Assembly: GCF_013408825.1 (NCBI RefSeq)
Contig: NZ_JACCBZ010000011.1
Location: forward strand, 1-64,000
DNA length: 64,000 nt
Direction: 5' to 3'
Source of the DNA: Mucilaginibacter tundrae
Lineage (GTDB): Bacteria > Bacteroidota > Bacteroidia > Sphingobacteriales > Sphingobacteriaceae
Shown: positions 49,561-58,733 of the stretch, piece by piece
Layout: the number at the start of each line of letters is the position of its first letter
Position numbering within the stretch: the stretch's first letter is position 1
The notes under the pieces: generated by a model
Told to the model about the DNA's origin: nothing
The model's input: only the letters and a program-made list of their open reading frames with translations
Database searches by the model: none
Translations under genes and position numbers: made by a program

Positions 49561-51096
49561 TTACTTCAAAGCACTCTTATAAAATACTTCCGCATCTGCT
49601 TTAAGCTTCTCGTCAGTTTCTTTACTTACATAAACCATATGGCCTGCTTTGTAGTAGTTAACGATGATATTGCCACGTAAATCAGGGCGTAAACCCATGT
49701 GATTGATCACGTACTCGGCATTATAAACCGGCGTGGCCAAATCATAATAACCGCAAACCATGTTCACTTTAAGGTGCGGGTTTTGTGTCATGGCGCCACG
49801 CAATGTTTCTGATACATCAAGATAAGCGTTCTCTGTATTCTTGTAGCTCCATGGCCATACGTTGGTTACCGCTTCATAAGGAATATCATTCCTGTAGTTT
49901 AAGTCTTTACGCACATAAGCATTAAACGCGCCCACAAATAAGCCATTCAGGTTAGCATCGCTAGGGTCATATGATGGGTACTCGCCAGCGTCATCGCTAT
50001 CTTCACCGCTGAAACGGCTATCATAACGGCCTACTATCTTGCCTTCATCACGTAAAACTTCCTTAAAAAAGCGGAAGTCGGTAATGCGCTCATTAGCTTT
50101 CCTGATATAATCCTTAGGGATGCCGGTAAAGTAATTCAGCGAGTCAATTACCAGGTTAGTTAAATCAGCAGGGGCTTGGTCGCCTAAGCTTAAAAAGCGG
50201 GAGTACATACCATTGGCAAATATTTCTGATTTTTTGGTAAGTTCAGCAGGAGTAAGGCTCTCCAGTTCAGGTGATAATTTATGATAATATGAAGCCGTGT
50301 TAGCATAAGTTGGCAAAAAGTATATGTATGGCATATCATTACCATTCTTAAAATCAATCAGCTGGAAATTTAATACAGATGAGATTAAAGTAATGCCATT
50401 TAAATAGATATTATAACGATCTGCCAAATAGCCTGAAAGGCCAGCGGCACGTGTTGTACCATAGCTTTCGCCAGCTATAAACTTAGGACTTGCCCAACGC
50501 TCATCCTTGGTTATATATAGCCTGATGAAGTCCCCAACAGATGCCAGATCTTCATTATAACCATGAAACTGGTTTACATCAACACCTTTGTAAGCACGGC
50601 TATAACCGGTTGATACAGGGTCAATAAATACCAGGTCGGTAAAGGCCAGCCAGGTATTTGGATTTTCGCCGTATTCGTAAGGCGCTCCGGGGGCATCGCC
50701 TTTATCATCGGCAAATTTTACCCTTACCGGTGATATAGCACCCATGTGCAGCCATATAGACGCTGAGCCCGGCCCACCGTTAAATACAAAAGTTACGGGG
50801 CGTTTCTCTTTTGGTTGTCCGCTATTTGTAGCGGTGTAGGCCACGTAAAATATTTTGGCTAATAGTTTATTATCATCTTTATCATGCATCGGCATATAAC
50901 CTGCGGTGGCTTTGTAGCTAATGGTTTTGCCATCAACAGTAACCTGATGATAAGTAACTACTGGTTTACCGGGTACGGTATCCCTTTTTTCAATGGTGGA
51001 ATCGTTTACAGTTACCTGTATGCTGCGTTTATTTTGCGCCTGGGTAAATAATGATGCAGCTAAAACTAATGTTAAAGTTGTACTGATTAATTTCAT
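49561..51096 (-). CDS. S10-family serine carboxypeptidase
   Basis: 511 residues with a signal peptide (1-20). Family motifs: FVFNGGPGSASIWLHMG (oxyanion hole, 104-120), VFIDPVSTGYSRA, the nucleophile S211 in FIAGESYGTTRA, a C-terminal GYYDLATP with the catalytic Asp and YKAGHMVYVSKE with the catalytic His. It should trim C-terminal residues of peptides in the periplasm. Single gene. Confidence 0.95.
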   Translation of the reverse strand: MKLISTTLTLVLAASLFTQAQNKRSIQVTVNDSTIEKRDTVPGKPVVTYHQVTVDGKTISYKATAGYMPMHDKDDNKLLAKIFYVAYTATNSGQPKEKRPVTFVFNGGPGSASIWLHMGAISPVRVKFADDKGDAPGAPYEYGENPNTWLAFTDLVFIDPVSTGYSRAYKGVDVNQFHGYNEDLASVGDFIRLYITKDERWASPKFIAGESYGTTRAAGLSGYLADRYNIYLNGITLISSVLNFQLIDFKNGNDMPYIYFLPTYANTASYYHKLSPELESLTPAELTKKSEIFANGMYSRFLSLGDQAPADLTNLVIDSLNYFTGIPKDYIRKANERITDFRFFKEVLRDEGKIVGRYDSRFSGEDSDDAGEYPSYDPSDANLNGLFVGAFNAYVRKDLNYRNDIPYEAVTNVWPWSYKNTENAYLDVSETLRGAMTQNPHLKVNMVCGYYDLATPVYNAEYVINHMGLRPDLRGNIIVNYYKAGHMVYVSKETDEKLKADAEVFYKSALK

Positions 51097-51160
51097 GAAG
51101 AGGTTTTAAAATGAATAGACCAAAATAAGGTTTTATTCTGAATTAAAACAGTAGTGATGA

Positions 51161-52300
51161 TTATGCTACTATAGAAAGTGGGCTACTGATTGTTTTTTCA
51201 GAATCAGCTACTATAATGCGGATCTTTTCGTCAAGCTCGTTAATAGTAAGGTTCATCATTTCAAAATAGTCAAACTCCAGTTCCTCTATTTTCATTAAGT
51301 GCATGAAACCTAGTAGCGAAGCCACAGGGCGGCGTAACTCGTGCGATTGTATAATGGCTATACGGGTTAAAGCTTCATTTTGAATATGAATCTGTTTTTC
51401 CTGCTGTTTGCGCTTGCTGATATCTGCCGAGTTTAACGCTACACCGATGATCTCGTCATGGTGATTTTTTACCGGCACCAGTTTAATTTCGCGCCAGCAC
51501 TCAAAACGTGTTCCAGGCCTTATTAAAAGGTCGTGTTTTATGGTTTTGCCTTTAAATGCGATATCAAAGTATTTAGAAAAATGCTTTTTATTTTTCGGGT
51601 CGACATAATTCAATATCCTGTCGCCAACTGTTATTTCGTATTGATAAATGCCCCTGATGTAATAAGAAGCCGATTTATTAAAGGCGAGTACTTCCAGATT
51701 TCTGCCAACCAAAACGTGAACATCTGTAGAACTGTCAAAAGCTGCTTTTAATTTAATCTCTGAGGCTTCAATTGCTTTCTTATGCTGCTCCTGTTGTTCA
51801 TGTTGCTGTGCCAGCACTTGCAGGCTCCAGTTAAGTTCAAGCAGATTTATCACTTGTTTTGACAGCACTAATAATGATTTTTGCTGGTGTTCATCCAGGT
51901 CACGCGCTTTAATGTCAATTACGCATAAGGTGCCTACGTTAAAACCATCTTTGGTAGTAAGTGGCGCACCTGCATAAAATCGGATATCTGGGTCACCCGT
52001 TACAAGGGGATTATTAACAAAACGATCATCAGCCTTAGCATCGCCAACTATTGAAACACCTTGCTCTTCAATAGTGAATTGGCAAAATGATATTTCTTTG
52101 GGGGTTTGAGTTATGTTTACGCCTTTGGCTGCTTTAAACCATTGTGTGTTTTCATCTAATAAAGTGATCAACGCGGCGGGCGTATTACAGATCTGGGATG
52201 CCAGCTCTACAATGTCGTTCAAATCTTGCGTGATAGCCAGATCAAGTTCCAATTCTTTAAAACGTTTAACAGCCTCCAGGCGGTGAAGTTCCCGATCCAT
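51161..52300 (-). CDS. GAF-PAS-HisKA sensor without an ATPase domain
   Basis: 379 residues from the ATG at 52300. GAF domain at about 20-165 (ICNTPAALITLLDENTQWFKA, PLTTKDGFNVGTLCVID), PAS at about 200-300 (NLEVLAFNKSASYYI), then HisKA with SHELRRPVASLLGFM. The protein ends about 40 residues later; no HATPase is present, and no frame downstream restores it. It could be trans-phosphorylated by another kinase or act as a phospho-carrier. The similar domain order in Sphingobacteriaceae suggests it is a real form and not a broken gene. Confidence 0.85.
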   Translation of the reverse strand: MDRELHRLEAVKRFKELELDLAITQDLNDIVELASQICNTPAALITLLDENTQWFKAAKGVNITQTPKEISFCQFTIEEQGVSIVGDAKADDRFVNNPLVTGDPDIRFYAGAPLTTKDGFNVGTLCVIDIKARDLDEHQQKSLLVLSKQVINLLELNWSLQVLAQQHEQQEQHKKAIEASEIKLKAAFDSSTDVHVLVGRNLEVLAFNKSASYYIRGIYQYEITVGDRILNYVDPKNKKHFSKYFDIAFKGKTIKHDLLIRPGTRFECWREIKLVPVKNHHDEIIGVALNSADISKRKQQEKQIHIQNEALTRIAIIQSHELRRPVASLLGFMHLMKIEELEFDYFEMMNLTINELDEKIRIIVADSEKTISSPLSIVA

Positions 52301-52605
52301 TAGCATGTTGTAGAATAAGTAGTTAAACGTTGTCCCATTGTGATAGTATATGACGTACTTAAATATTTTACGATATTTTTTGTACGGCGGTTTTTAATTT
52401 TTTAAAATATTTGCTGGTAAACGGATTTGCTGTTTTATAAGTTGCTATTTTTCAAACAAAAACAAATATTTTATTTGAAATTAACTTATGGGTAATTTGA
52501 GTTAATTAATGAACAATTATTGCGGCTAATAATCATATTGCGCAATAAAAATCTGTATCGTAGTTTTTTAATTAACGCTATATTAGAGCCTATTTAATTG
52601 TGATA

Positions 52606-52917
52606 ATGCAGGAAGACGAAGCACCATTACCGCTAAGCCGTATGGCTACCATCAACAAACCATCCTTCTGGATTTTTATACTGGCATGCTTATTTTTGTA
52701 TGTGGCCAACAAAATGATAGCCCCCGATACACTCGACAGCGCTTTTGTAGAACCGCACGATATGCTGATAATAGGAGCAGCATTCATCGGTTTAGTGCTC
52801 AATATTTTAATAATATCTTTGACCAATAAAGCTGTAACCCATGCGCTAACGACAATATGCTACCTTTTTGAGACTATCAGCGTTGTAATATTATGTTTTT
52901 TGATATTTAGTAGATAG
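52606..52917 (+). CDS. Small three-helix membrane protein
   Basis: 103 residues from the ATG at 52606 (MQEDEAPLPLSRM). Three hydrophobic segments at about 22-40, 55-75 and 83-101. No family is recognised. It is convergent with lysA, with 12 bp between stops. The pattern is consistent with a real protein, but support is modest. Confidence 0.5.
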   Translation: MQEDEAPLPLSRMATINKPSFWIFILACLFLYVANKMIAPDTLDSAFVEPHDMLIIGAAFIGLVLNILIISLTNKAVTHALTTICYLFETISVVILCFLIFSR

Positions 52918-52929
52918 TACAATTCTAAA

Positions 52930-54111
52930 TTAGTCAGCTGAGTAAACGCTCTGTACCTTATCACGCAGATTATATCCCGAAGCCATTACCTCAGCATAAG
53001 CCCCAGCAGTACGTATCGCTATTAAATCTCCGCGGAAAGACTCAGGAAGGTCTACATCCTTGCGAAAACAATCGGTGCTTTCGCAAATCGGGCCAACCAC
53101 ATCATACTTTACTGTTGGTCTTGATTCTTGATTCCTGATTCCTGATTCTCTACTCAAATTCTCTATATCATGATAAGCCTGGTATAGCATCGGACGGATA
53201 AGCTCCGTCATGCCTGCATCTAAGATCAGGAAATTCTTTTTCTGTCCGTTTTTAACATATAGTACTCTTGAAATCAATGATCCACTTTGGGCAACCATTG
53301 CGCGGCCTAACTCAAAATGTACTTCCTGGCCGGGTTTTACATTTAAAAAGTTTTTAAATACTTCAAAATAGCTTTCAAAATCAGCCATTCCATTAGTATC
53401 GGGATTATGGTAATCAACGCCCAGGCCACCGCCGGTATTCAATACTTTTACCGGGAAGCCATGATCCTCAAACCAATCCTGCATTTCGTTTATGCGGGTA
53501 CAAAGGCTTTTATAAACCTCCATATCTGTTATTTGCGATCCGATATGGAAATGGATCCCTAAAAATTGCAGGTTGGCACACTCGCGTAATGCATTAGCCA
53601 CGTCAGGCAGTTGCCAAATGTTTACGCCAAACTTGTTTTCATCAAGTCCGGTGGTAATAAAATGGTGGGTATGCGCGTCAACATTCGGGTTGATACGGAT
53701 AGCCACATTAGCTTTTTTGTTTTTGGCTTTCGCCAGATCGTTTATAATGTGCAGTTCCTGTACCGACTCTACATTAAAACAAAAAATATCAGCATCTAAC
53801 GCGAAGTTTATCTCCTTGTCCGATTTTCCAACCCCGGCAAAAACTACTTTACCTTTATCAAAGCCATGTTCAATAGCAGCCTTAACTTCATTGCCGCTTA
53901 CGCAATCAGCACCCACACCGAAAGATTGGATCATATCCAGCACCTTTGGGTTAAAGTTAGCCTTCATGGCATAATGTACATGGAAGCCATATTTAGCCGA
54001 AGCATTTGTACAGGCTTCTAAGGTTTGCCCTAAAATACCCATATCGTAATAATAGAACGGGGTTTCTAAGTCTTTGAATTTATTTGTTGTATCAGTAGTA
54101 AACATGCGCAA
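52930..54111 (-). CDS. lysA: Diaminopimelate decarboxylase
   Basis: 393 residues. A PLP enzyme that makes L-lysine from meso-diaminopimelate. Seen: VHYAMKANFNPKVLD with the PLP lysine, HFHIGSQI, LNTGGGLGVDYH, FELGRAMVAQSG and GPICESTDCF with the active-site Cys. An odd insertion of short repeats (SRESGIRNQESR, near 310-325) sits in a surface loop, encoded by GATTCCT tandem words at about 53120-53155. It follows the aspartate kinase gene on the same strand, with an inverted repeat between them. Confidence 0.97.
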   Translation of the reverse strand: MRMFTTDTTNKFKDLETPFYYYDMGILGQTLEACTNASAKYGFHVHYAMKANFNPKVLDMIQSFGVGADCVSGNEVKAAIEHGFDKGKVVFAGVGKSDKEINFALDADIFCFNVESVQELHIINDLAKAKNKKANVAIRINPNVDAHTHHFITTGLDENKFGVNIWQLPDVANALRECANLQFLGIHFHIGSQITDMEVYKSLCTRINEMQDWFEDHGFPVKVLNTGGGLGVDYHNPDTNGMADFESYFEVFKNFLNVKPGQEVHFELGRAMVAQSGSLISRVLYVKNGQKKNFLILDAGMTELIRPMLYQAYHDIENLSRESGIRNQESRPTVKYDVVGPICESTDCFRKDVDLPESFRGDLIAIRTAGAYAEVMASGYNLRDKVQSVYSAD

Positions 54112-54123
54112 TGTTTTTTAGAA

Positions 54124-54207
54124 CGTCATTGCGAGGTACGAAGCAATCTCTACTTAGGCATATTCGCCCTGTATAGTTTAGAGATTGCTTCGTGCCTCGC
54201 AATGACG
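54124..54207. repeat. CGTCATTGCGAGG-type inverted repeat
   Basis: CGTCATTGCGAGGTACGAAG...CAATCTC and its inverse GAGATTGCTTCGTGCCTCGC...AATGACG, arms of about 30 bp. A second family related in form to the GTCATTCTGA elements; it lies between aspartate kinase and lysA. Confidence 0.85.
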
Positions 54208-54221
54208 CGTGGTAAGTGGGT

Positions 54222-55532
54222 TTAAAATAACCTGTTATGCAGGCTTCTTAAAGCCTCTGTTTTTTCTTCAGTTTTTATTAATATCGATAAGTTGTGATCG
54301 CTGCCTCCGTATGATATCATACGCAACGGGATATGCTTAACTGCCTCTAAAACCTTAGCTGCATAACCATGTTTTTCCACCCCGAAGTCGCCAACCACAC
54401 AAATAATGGTCTGGTTCTCATCAACTTCAACTGATCCAAAAGCATTAAGCTCTTTTTTGATCTCGGTTAAGTAGGTCGTATCATCAATAGTTAAGGATAC
54501 CGCCACTTCCGAAGTAGTGATCATATCGATAGAAGTCTTATAACGCTCAAAAACTTCGAACAGCTTACGTAAAAAACCATGCGCCAATAGCATGCGGCTT
54601 GATTGTACCTTAATTGCCGTAATGCCATCCTTGGCGGCTATGGATTTGATCTTATCCTTTTCGCTGTCGTTGGTAATTAATGTACCAGCAGCTTGCGGGT
54701 CCATTGTATTTAACAGGCGAACCGGGATCTTATATTTTTGTGCCGGGAAAACGCTTTGCGGATGCAATATCTTCGCGCCGAAATAAGCCAGCTCGGCAGC
54801 TTCATCAAATGACAACTGGGCGATGGGTTTAGTGCCCTTAACAATCCGCGGATCGTTATTGTGCATGCCATCAATATCAGTCCAGATCTGTACCTCTTCG
54901 CTGCGGATACCAGCGCCAATTAATGACGCGGTATAATCACTGCCACCACGGCGTAAATTATCGATCTCGCCAAAAACATTGCGACAAATATATCCCTGGG
55001 TAATAAACAGGTTGTTATCAGGGTGTTTTTCTAATAACGGCGTAAGCTTTTCGGTGATATAATCAACTACCGGCTCGCTATCCTCATCTGTTTTCATAAA
55101 ATCAAGCGCGGGTAACAATACCGATGGAACGCCGATCTGTTTTAAATAAACATGATATAAGGTAGTTGATAATAACTCACCCTGCGCTAAAATGATCTTA
55201 TCTTCAATAGTAGTAAACAGATCGTTAGCTAAATTGCTTAACAAGCTAAAATGATAGTCGATTACTTCCTTGCCCTGCGCTAAAAACTCAGGATTGATTA
55301 AAAGTTCCTTAATAAAAATTTCGTACTTATCCTTCAGCGTCTTTATCAATTCGGTGGCCCTGGTCTTGTCACCGGCCAGGTAAGCCTGGCCAATTTCCAC
55401 TAAATTGTTTGTTGTTCCGGATACTGCCGACAATACTACGATCTGCCTCTCGGTTGGATCGATGATGTCCAACAGTTTCGTCATCCTTTCAGGACTGCCT
55501 ACTGATGTTCCACCAAATTTTAAAACTTTCAT
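54222..55532 (-). CDS. lysC: Aspartate kinase (monofunctional, two ACT domains)
   Basis: 436 residues from the ATG at 55532, where the kinase motif begins (MKVLKFGGTSVG); an extended frame reaching 55661 is unlikely. It phosphorylates aspartate, the first step to lysine, threonine and methionine. Seen: KFGGTSVGS, FITQGYICRN, LRRGGSDYTASLIG and WTDIDGMHNNDPR. Two ACT domains follow (about 300-436, with SSRMLLAHGFLRKLFEVF and VVGDFGVEKHG), so lysine or threonine feedback is likely. It is upstream of lysA, consistent with a lysine branch. Confidence 0.94.
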   Translation of the reverse strand: MKVLKFGGTSVGSPERMTKLLDIIDPTERQIVVLSAVSGTTNNLVEIGQAYLAGDKTRATELIKTLKDKYEIFIKELLINPEFLAQGKEVIDYHFSLLSNLANDLFTTIEDKIILAQGELLSTTLYHVYLKQIGVPSVLLPALDFMKTDEDSEPVVDYITEKLTPLLEKHPDNNLFITQGYICRNVFGEIDNLRRGGSDYTASLIGAGIRSEEVQIWTDIDGMHNNDPRIVKGTKPIAQLSFDEAAELAYFGAKILHPQSVFPAQKYKIPVRLLNTMDPQAAGTLITNDSEKDKIKSIAAKDGITAIKVQSSRMLLAHGFLRKLFEVFERYKTSIDMITTSEVAVSLTIDDTTYLTEIKKELNAFGSVEVDENQTIICVVGDFGVEKHGYAAKVLEAVKHIPLRMISYGGSDHNLSILIKTEEKTEALRSLHNRLF

Positions 55533-55736
55533 TTTTGTTAATTTATACCATAATGTGTTGATATTCTCATACCAATTTTGCGGCGCTAAAAATAGGATTT
55601 TTAAAGAGTTATCGGTAATGTTATTAAAATAAAAATGAGGTTTTATTGGTTTTAATGTCACTTTAAGTGCTAAACGACAACAAATTATTGTTTTTGGAAT
55701 ATTATGCCTACCTTGCGCACTTTAATAAACAATATA

Positions 55737-55931
55737 ATGCAAAAAGAAGGAACAGTAAAATTTTTTAATGAAACAAAAGGATTCGGATTTATCACACCTA
55801 ATGCAGGTGGTCAGGATGTATTTGTTCATTCTACAGGCCTAATCGACGAAATTCGTGAAAACGATAAAGTTGAATTCGAAGTTGAAAACGGAAGAAAAGG
55901 TTTGAACGCGGTAAATGTAAAGGTTATTTAA
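55737..55931 (+). CDS. Cold-shock domain protein
   Basis: 64 residues from the ATG at 55737 (MQKEGTVKFFNETKG); the longer frame from 55704 has no family match. RNP1-like KGFGFI and RNP2-like VFVHST nucleic-acid-binding motifs are intact. It binds single-stranded RNA as a chaperone at low temperature or growth transitions. Single gene with a strong terminator. Confidence 0.96.
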   Translation: MQKEGTVKFFNETKGFGFITPNAGGQDVFVHSTGLIDEIRENDKVEFEVENGRKGLNAVNVKVI

Positions 55932-55956
55932 TTATAATATAATCATCAATCGTACA

Positions 55957-55990
55957 GCATCCACTCATCAGAGTGGGTGCTTTTTTTTTT
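55957..55990 (+). terminator. Strong terminator after the cold-shock gene
   Basis: GCATCCACTC pairs with GAGTGGGTGC around ATCA (one G-T pair) and is followed by ten Ts. Confidence 0.92.
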
Positions 55991-56075
55991 GCCTGATAAT
56001 TTTTTTGGCAATTAGTTTAAACTTAAAGCGTTAAATAATGTTGTTCATTTATACATCTACTAAAAGAAAAAGAAT

Positions 56076-56471
56076 ATGAAAGATCAAACAAAGATTATAG
56101 CAGCACTTTTAGTTGGTGCTGCAGCAGGAGCTGCACTGGGTTTATTATTAGCACCAGATAGCGGAGAAAGTACCAGGGACGGTATTGCAGAATACATTAA
56201 TGATTTAATAGAATCAGCAAAAGATAAGGCGCAAACAACAGCGAGTGGCGTTAAAGATTACAGCAATAATGTTTATAACAATGCTAAATCAAAGATTAAT
56301 GATCTGGTTGGCGATGCTGCGGATCAAAGCGACGAGGCGATCGATAACGCGAAATCAAAAGCAAACAATGTTGCCGACCAGGCTAAAGCTTACGGTGAAG
56401 ATGCCGTTAACCATGCTAAAGCAAAGGCTAAAAGTAATTTAGATGATTTGCATAATATAGTTCATAACTAA
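56076..56471 (+). CDS. YtxH-domain stress protein
   Basis: 131 residues. An N-terminal helix (about 6-26, IIAALLVGAAAGAALGLLLAP) is followed by the typical DSGESTRDGI and then a long Ala/Lys/Asp-rich amphipathic helix with 11-residue periodicity (AKSKINDLVGDAADQ, AKSKANNVADQAKAY), as in LEA-like proteins. Probably an envelope or membrane-protective stress protein; function unknown. A terminator follows. Confidence 0.85.
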   Translation: MKDQTKIIAALLVGAAAGAALGLLLAPDSGESTRDGIAEYINDLIESAKDKAQTTASGVKDYSNNVYNNAKSKINDLVGDAADQSDEAIDNAKSKANNVADQAKAYGEDAVNHAKAKAKSNLDDLHNIVHN

Positions 56472-56488
56472 TTGTACTAGCTTTTTAA

Positions 56489-56522
56489 ACAAAAAAACCC
56501 GGACATAAGCCGGTTTTTTTTG
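56489..56522 (+). terminator. Terminator after the YtxH gene
   Basis: AAAACCCGG and CCGGTTTT arms around ACATAAG, then Ts. Confidence 0.8.
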
Positions 56523-56537
56523 TTTAAAATTAATCTT

Positions 56538-56629
56538 CCTTGTCATTCTGAGCGCAGCGAAGAATCTATCGATAGGCATTTGCGCCATGTATAACGGATA
56601 GATTCTTCGCTGCGCTTAGAATGACAAGG
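56538..56629. repeat. GTCATTCTGA-type inverted repeat (copy 3)
   Basis: CCTTGTCATTCTGAGCGCAG...AATCTATC and its inverse GATAGATTCTTCGCTGCGCT...GACAAGG, arms of about 35 bp with a 22-bp centre. The best preserved of the three copies. Confidence 0.9.
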
Positions 56630-56648
56630 GTTTTAAGAGTACATATTA

Positions 56649-58523
56649 CTACTTACTCACCCATTTATTATTACTAATATCCGCATCCATAAATATCCCG
56701 TTATCTAAAAATATAGACTGCACAGTCTTAGTGGTCTGTACATGCACCGATATTTGCTTTTGGTTATATTTCCAAACTGCAGGTGTTTGGTGCAGGCTTT
56801 CGGTAGTGCCATCGGCATAAGTTACTTTAACATCAAAAGGTATGGCAAAACCACCAATGTTTTGTATGGTTAACGTATAACCTGTTTTATCTTTATTTGC
56901 ACTTTGCAAGCCGAGGTCGATATAATTATTGGTGAAGAACCAATTATTGAAGAACCAATTCAGGTTTTTGCCTGAGCCGACGCTCATCGAGTTAAAATAA
57001 TCCCATGGAATAGGGTGCTTGCCATTCCAGTTGCTCATGTATACATGCAATGCTTTGTTAAAGCCATCATCGCCCAACATATCTTTTAAAGCGATGTAGC
57101 TTAACGATGGTTTTACATAAGCGTTGTTGCCATAGCCACGGGTCAGTTCGCTGGTAGGGGTGATGATCGGCAGGTCTTCGCTGGTGGATGGGTCAAATAT
57201 CCATCGTTTAACGCGAAAGTTCCTATAAACTTCTTCCGAAGCGGCTTTACCAACCTCGGTTTCGCCCAGATATAGCTCAAATGTTGTTGCCCAGCCTTCA
57301 TCCATAAATCCGTAACGTGTTTCATTAATTCCCATATAAAAAGGGAAGTATGTATGCGCCATTTCGTGGTCCTGCAAAAGCTCGGCATCGGCCATGTCAG
57401 TTTCATGGGTGTCATTCACCATCATCGGGAACTCCATATCCGCGAAACCCTGGAAGGCTGTCATCTTAGGGAAAGGGTAGGGCACCGCAGGGAAACTATG
57501 AGATAAATAATCCAACGCGTGCAACCCCCATTTCACAGCTAAATGAAAATCCGCCGAACTATCGCCAAAAGCTGCCTGCATACTTGCCCGGCGATGGGTG
57601 GCATCATCAACTACAACACTTCCCGCATCCCAATCGTAATGATCACTAACACCCACAGCCAGATCGCTGATGTGATTAGCTGTCCAAACCCAGGTATTTA
57701 AATCGTTTTGCGCGGTAATATTTTTTTTAGCCAGATCATCGGCAGTAACAATATGCATTACCGAATCGCTTTTCATTGATTTCTGTAGCCTTTTAGCATA
57801 TTCCGGCTGTAAAACCTGATTAGGGTTCTGCAGTGTACCAGTTGCCCAAACAATAAAGTTTTTTGGTACGGTTACTTTTAAAGTATAGTCATTAAAGTCA
57901 TTATAAAATTCCTGGCGGTCATTAAATTCAAGTCTGTCCCAACCGTTGTAATCGTCATAAACAGATATACGAGGATAAAAATAACCTATATAAAACGTAG
58001 TAGGATCAATCATACCCTCTCGGCCACTTTTTAACGATAACTCATAGTGCCAGGTAATATTTAGTTTTACAGAATCATGTGGCATTAACGGATGATCCAA
58101 CGCCACAAATTGATTAGTACCCATAGCTTTGGCATTATCCCATTCCTTTTTCGCGCCGTTCACAAATATGGAATCAACCTGTATGCCTTGTGTTAAATAA
58201 TCGGGAGTGGTGCCTGAGTAGCGGGTTGCGCCGGGGCGGTGGATATTTAATATCAGCTTCATATTAAGCTGCTTTAGCGTATCCGGGCTATTGTTAAAGT
58301 ACGTTATTTGCTCGGTACCTTGTACATTGCGGCTAGGAGGTAATACCGTTATTGAAATGTTATACCTACCGGTATTTTGCCAGTAGTTTTTTCCGGGTTT
58401 CCCGTCTGCGGATCGTGTTCCTTTTTCGTATGCTTTTTTAATATCGCGTGGGATGTATAGGCTTTGAGCCTGCCCCTGCAATAAAAAACCACAGCATAAC
58501 ATGGATAAAATGAAATACTTCAT
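56649..58523 (-). CDS. M1-family zinc metallopeptidase
   Basis: 624 residues with a signal peptide (cleavage near QGQAQ). Zinc site H386-E-M-A-H390 and E409 (18 residues later, in MDEGWATTFE) match HExxH-x18-E exactly. The upstream FADMEFPMM (360-368) replaces GAMEN as in many Bacteroidota members. N-terminal and C-terminal beta domains flank the core. It probably acts as a periplasmic aminopeptidase. Confidence 0.95.
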   Translation of the reverse strand: MKYFILSMLCCGFLLQGQAQSLYIPRDIKKAYEKGTRSADGKPGKNYWQNTGRYNISITVLPPSRNVQGTEQITYFNNSPDTLKQLNMKLILNIHRPGATRYSGTTPDYLTQGIQVDSIFVNGAKKEWDNAKAMGTNQFVALDHPLMPHDSVKLNITWHYELSLKSGREGMIDPTTFYIGYFYPRISVYDDYNGWDRLEFNDRQEFYNDFNDYTLKVTVPKNFIVWATGTLQNPNQVLQPEYAKRLQKSMKSDSVMHIVTADDLAKKNITAQNDLNTWVWTANHISDLAVGVSDHYDWDAGSVVVDDATHRRASMQAAFGDSSADFHLAVKWGLHALDYLSHSFPAVPYPFPKMTAFQGFADMEFPMMVNDTHETDMADAELLQDHEMAHTYFPFYMGINETRYGFMDEGWATTFELYLGETEVGKAASEEVYRNFRVKRWIFDPSTSEDLPIITPTSELTRGYGNNAYVKPSLSYIALKDMLGDDGFNKALHVYMSNWNGKHPIPWDYFNSMSVGSGKNLNWFFNNWFFTNNYIDLGLQSANKDKTGYTLTIQNIGGFAIPFDVKVTYADGTTESLHQTPAVWKYNQKQISVHVQTTKTVQSIFLDNGIFMDADISNNKWVSK

Positions 58524-58657
58524 TACTTTAAATTATTTATTAAGTCAGTTAAAAGTTCAGTACGAAAATACGTTTAAGCACTGTTAAAAAAGGTAACAAG
58601 TATATTACAACTATTAAAATAGCTTGCTTGATATTAAATAATTCTTTACTTTTGAGG

Positions 58658-58728
58658 AGTTATTTTAATAGGGGTATTAAATAACTATATCGGGCCATCT
58701 GCTATTAGTAGATGGCCTTCTTTTTTTT
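58658..58728 (+). ncRNA. Two consecutive hairpins ending in a T-run; possible small RNA
   Basis: AGTTATTTTAATA-GGGG-TATTAAATAACT (58658-58686, one bulge) is followed by GGCCATCT...AGATGGCC (58693-58717) and then TTCTTTTTTTT. The T-run is on the plus strand, but no plus-strand gene lies upstream; both neighbours are on the minus strand. It could be an independent small RNA terminator or a bidirectional terminator for the gene at 58734. Confidence 0.35.
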
Positions 58729-58733
58729 AGCGA

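Noticed and set aside
57143..57415. Second frame inside the M1 peptidase gene
   Set aside because: Antisense-like codon pattern with rare residues clustered; the peptidase frame is unambiguous.
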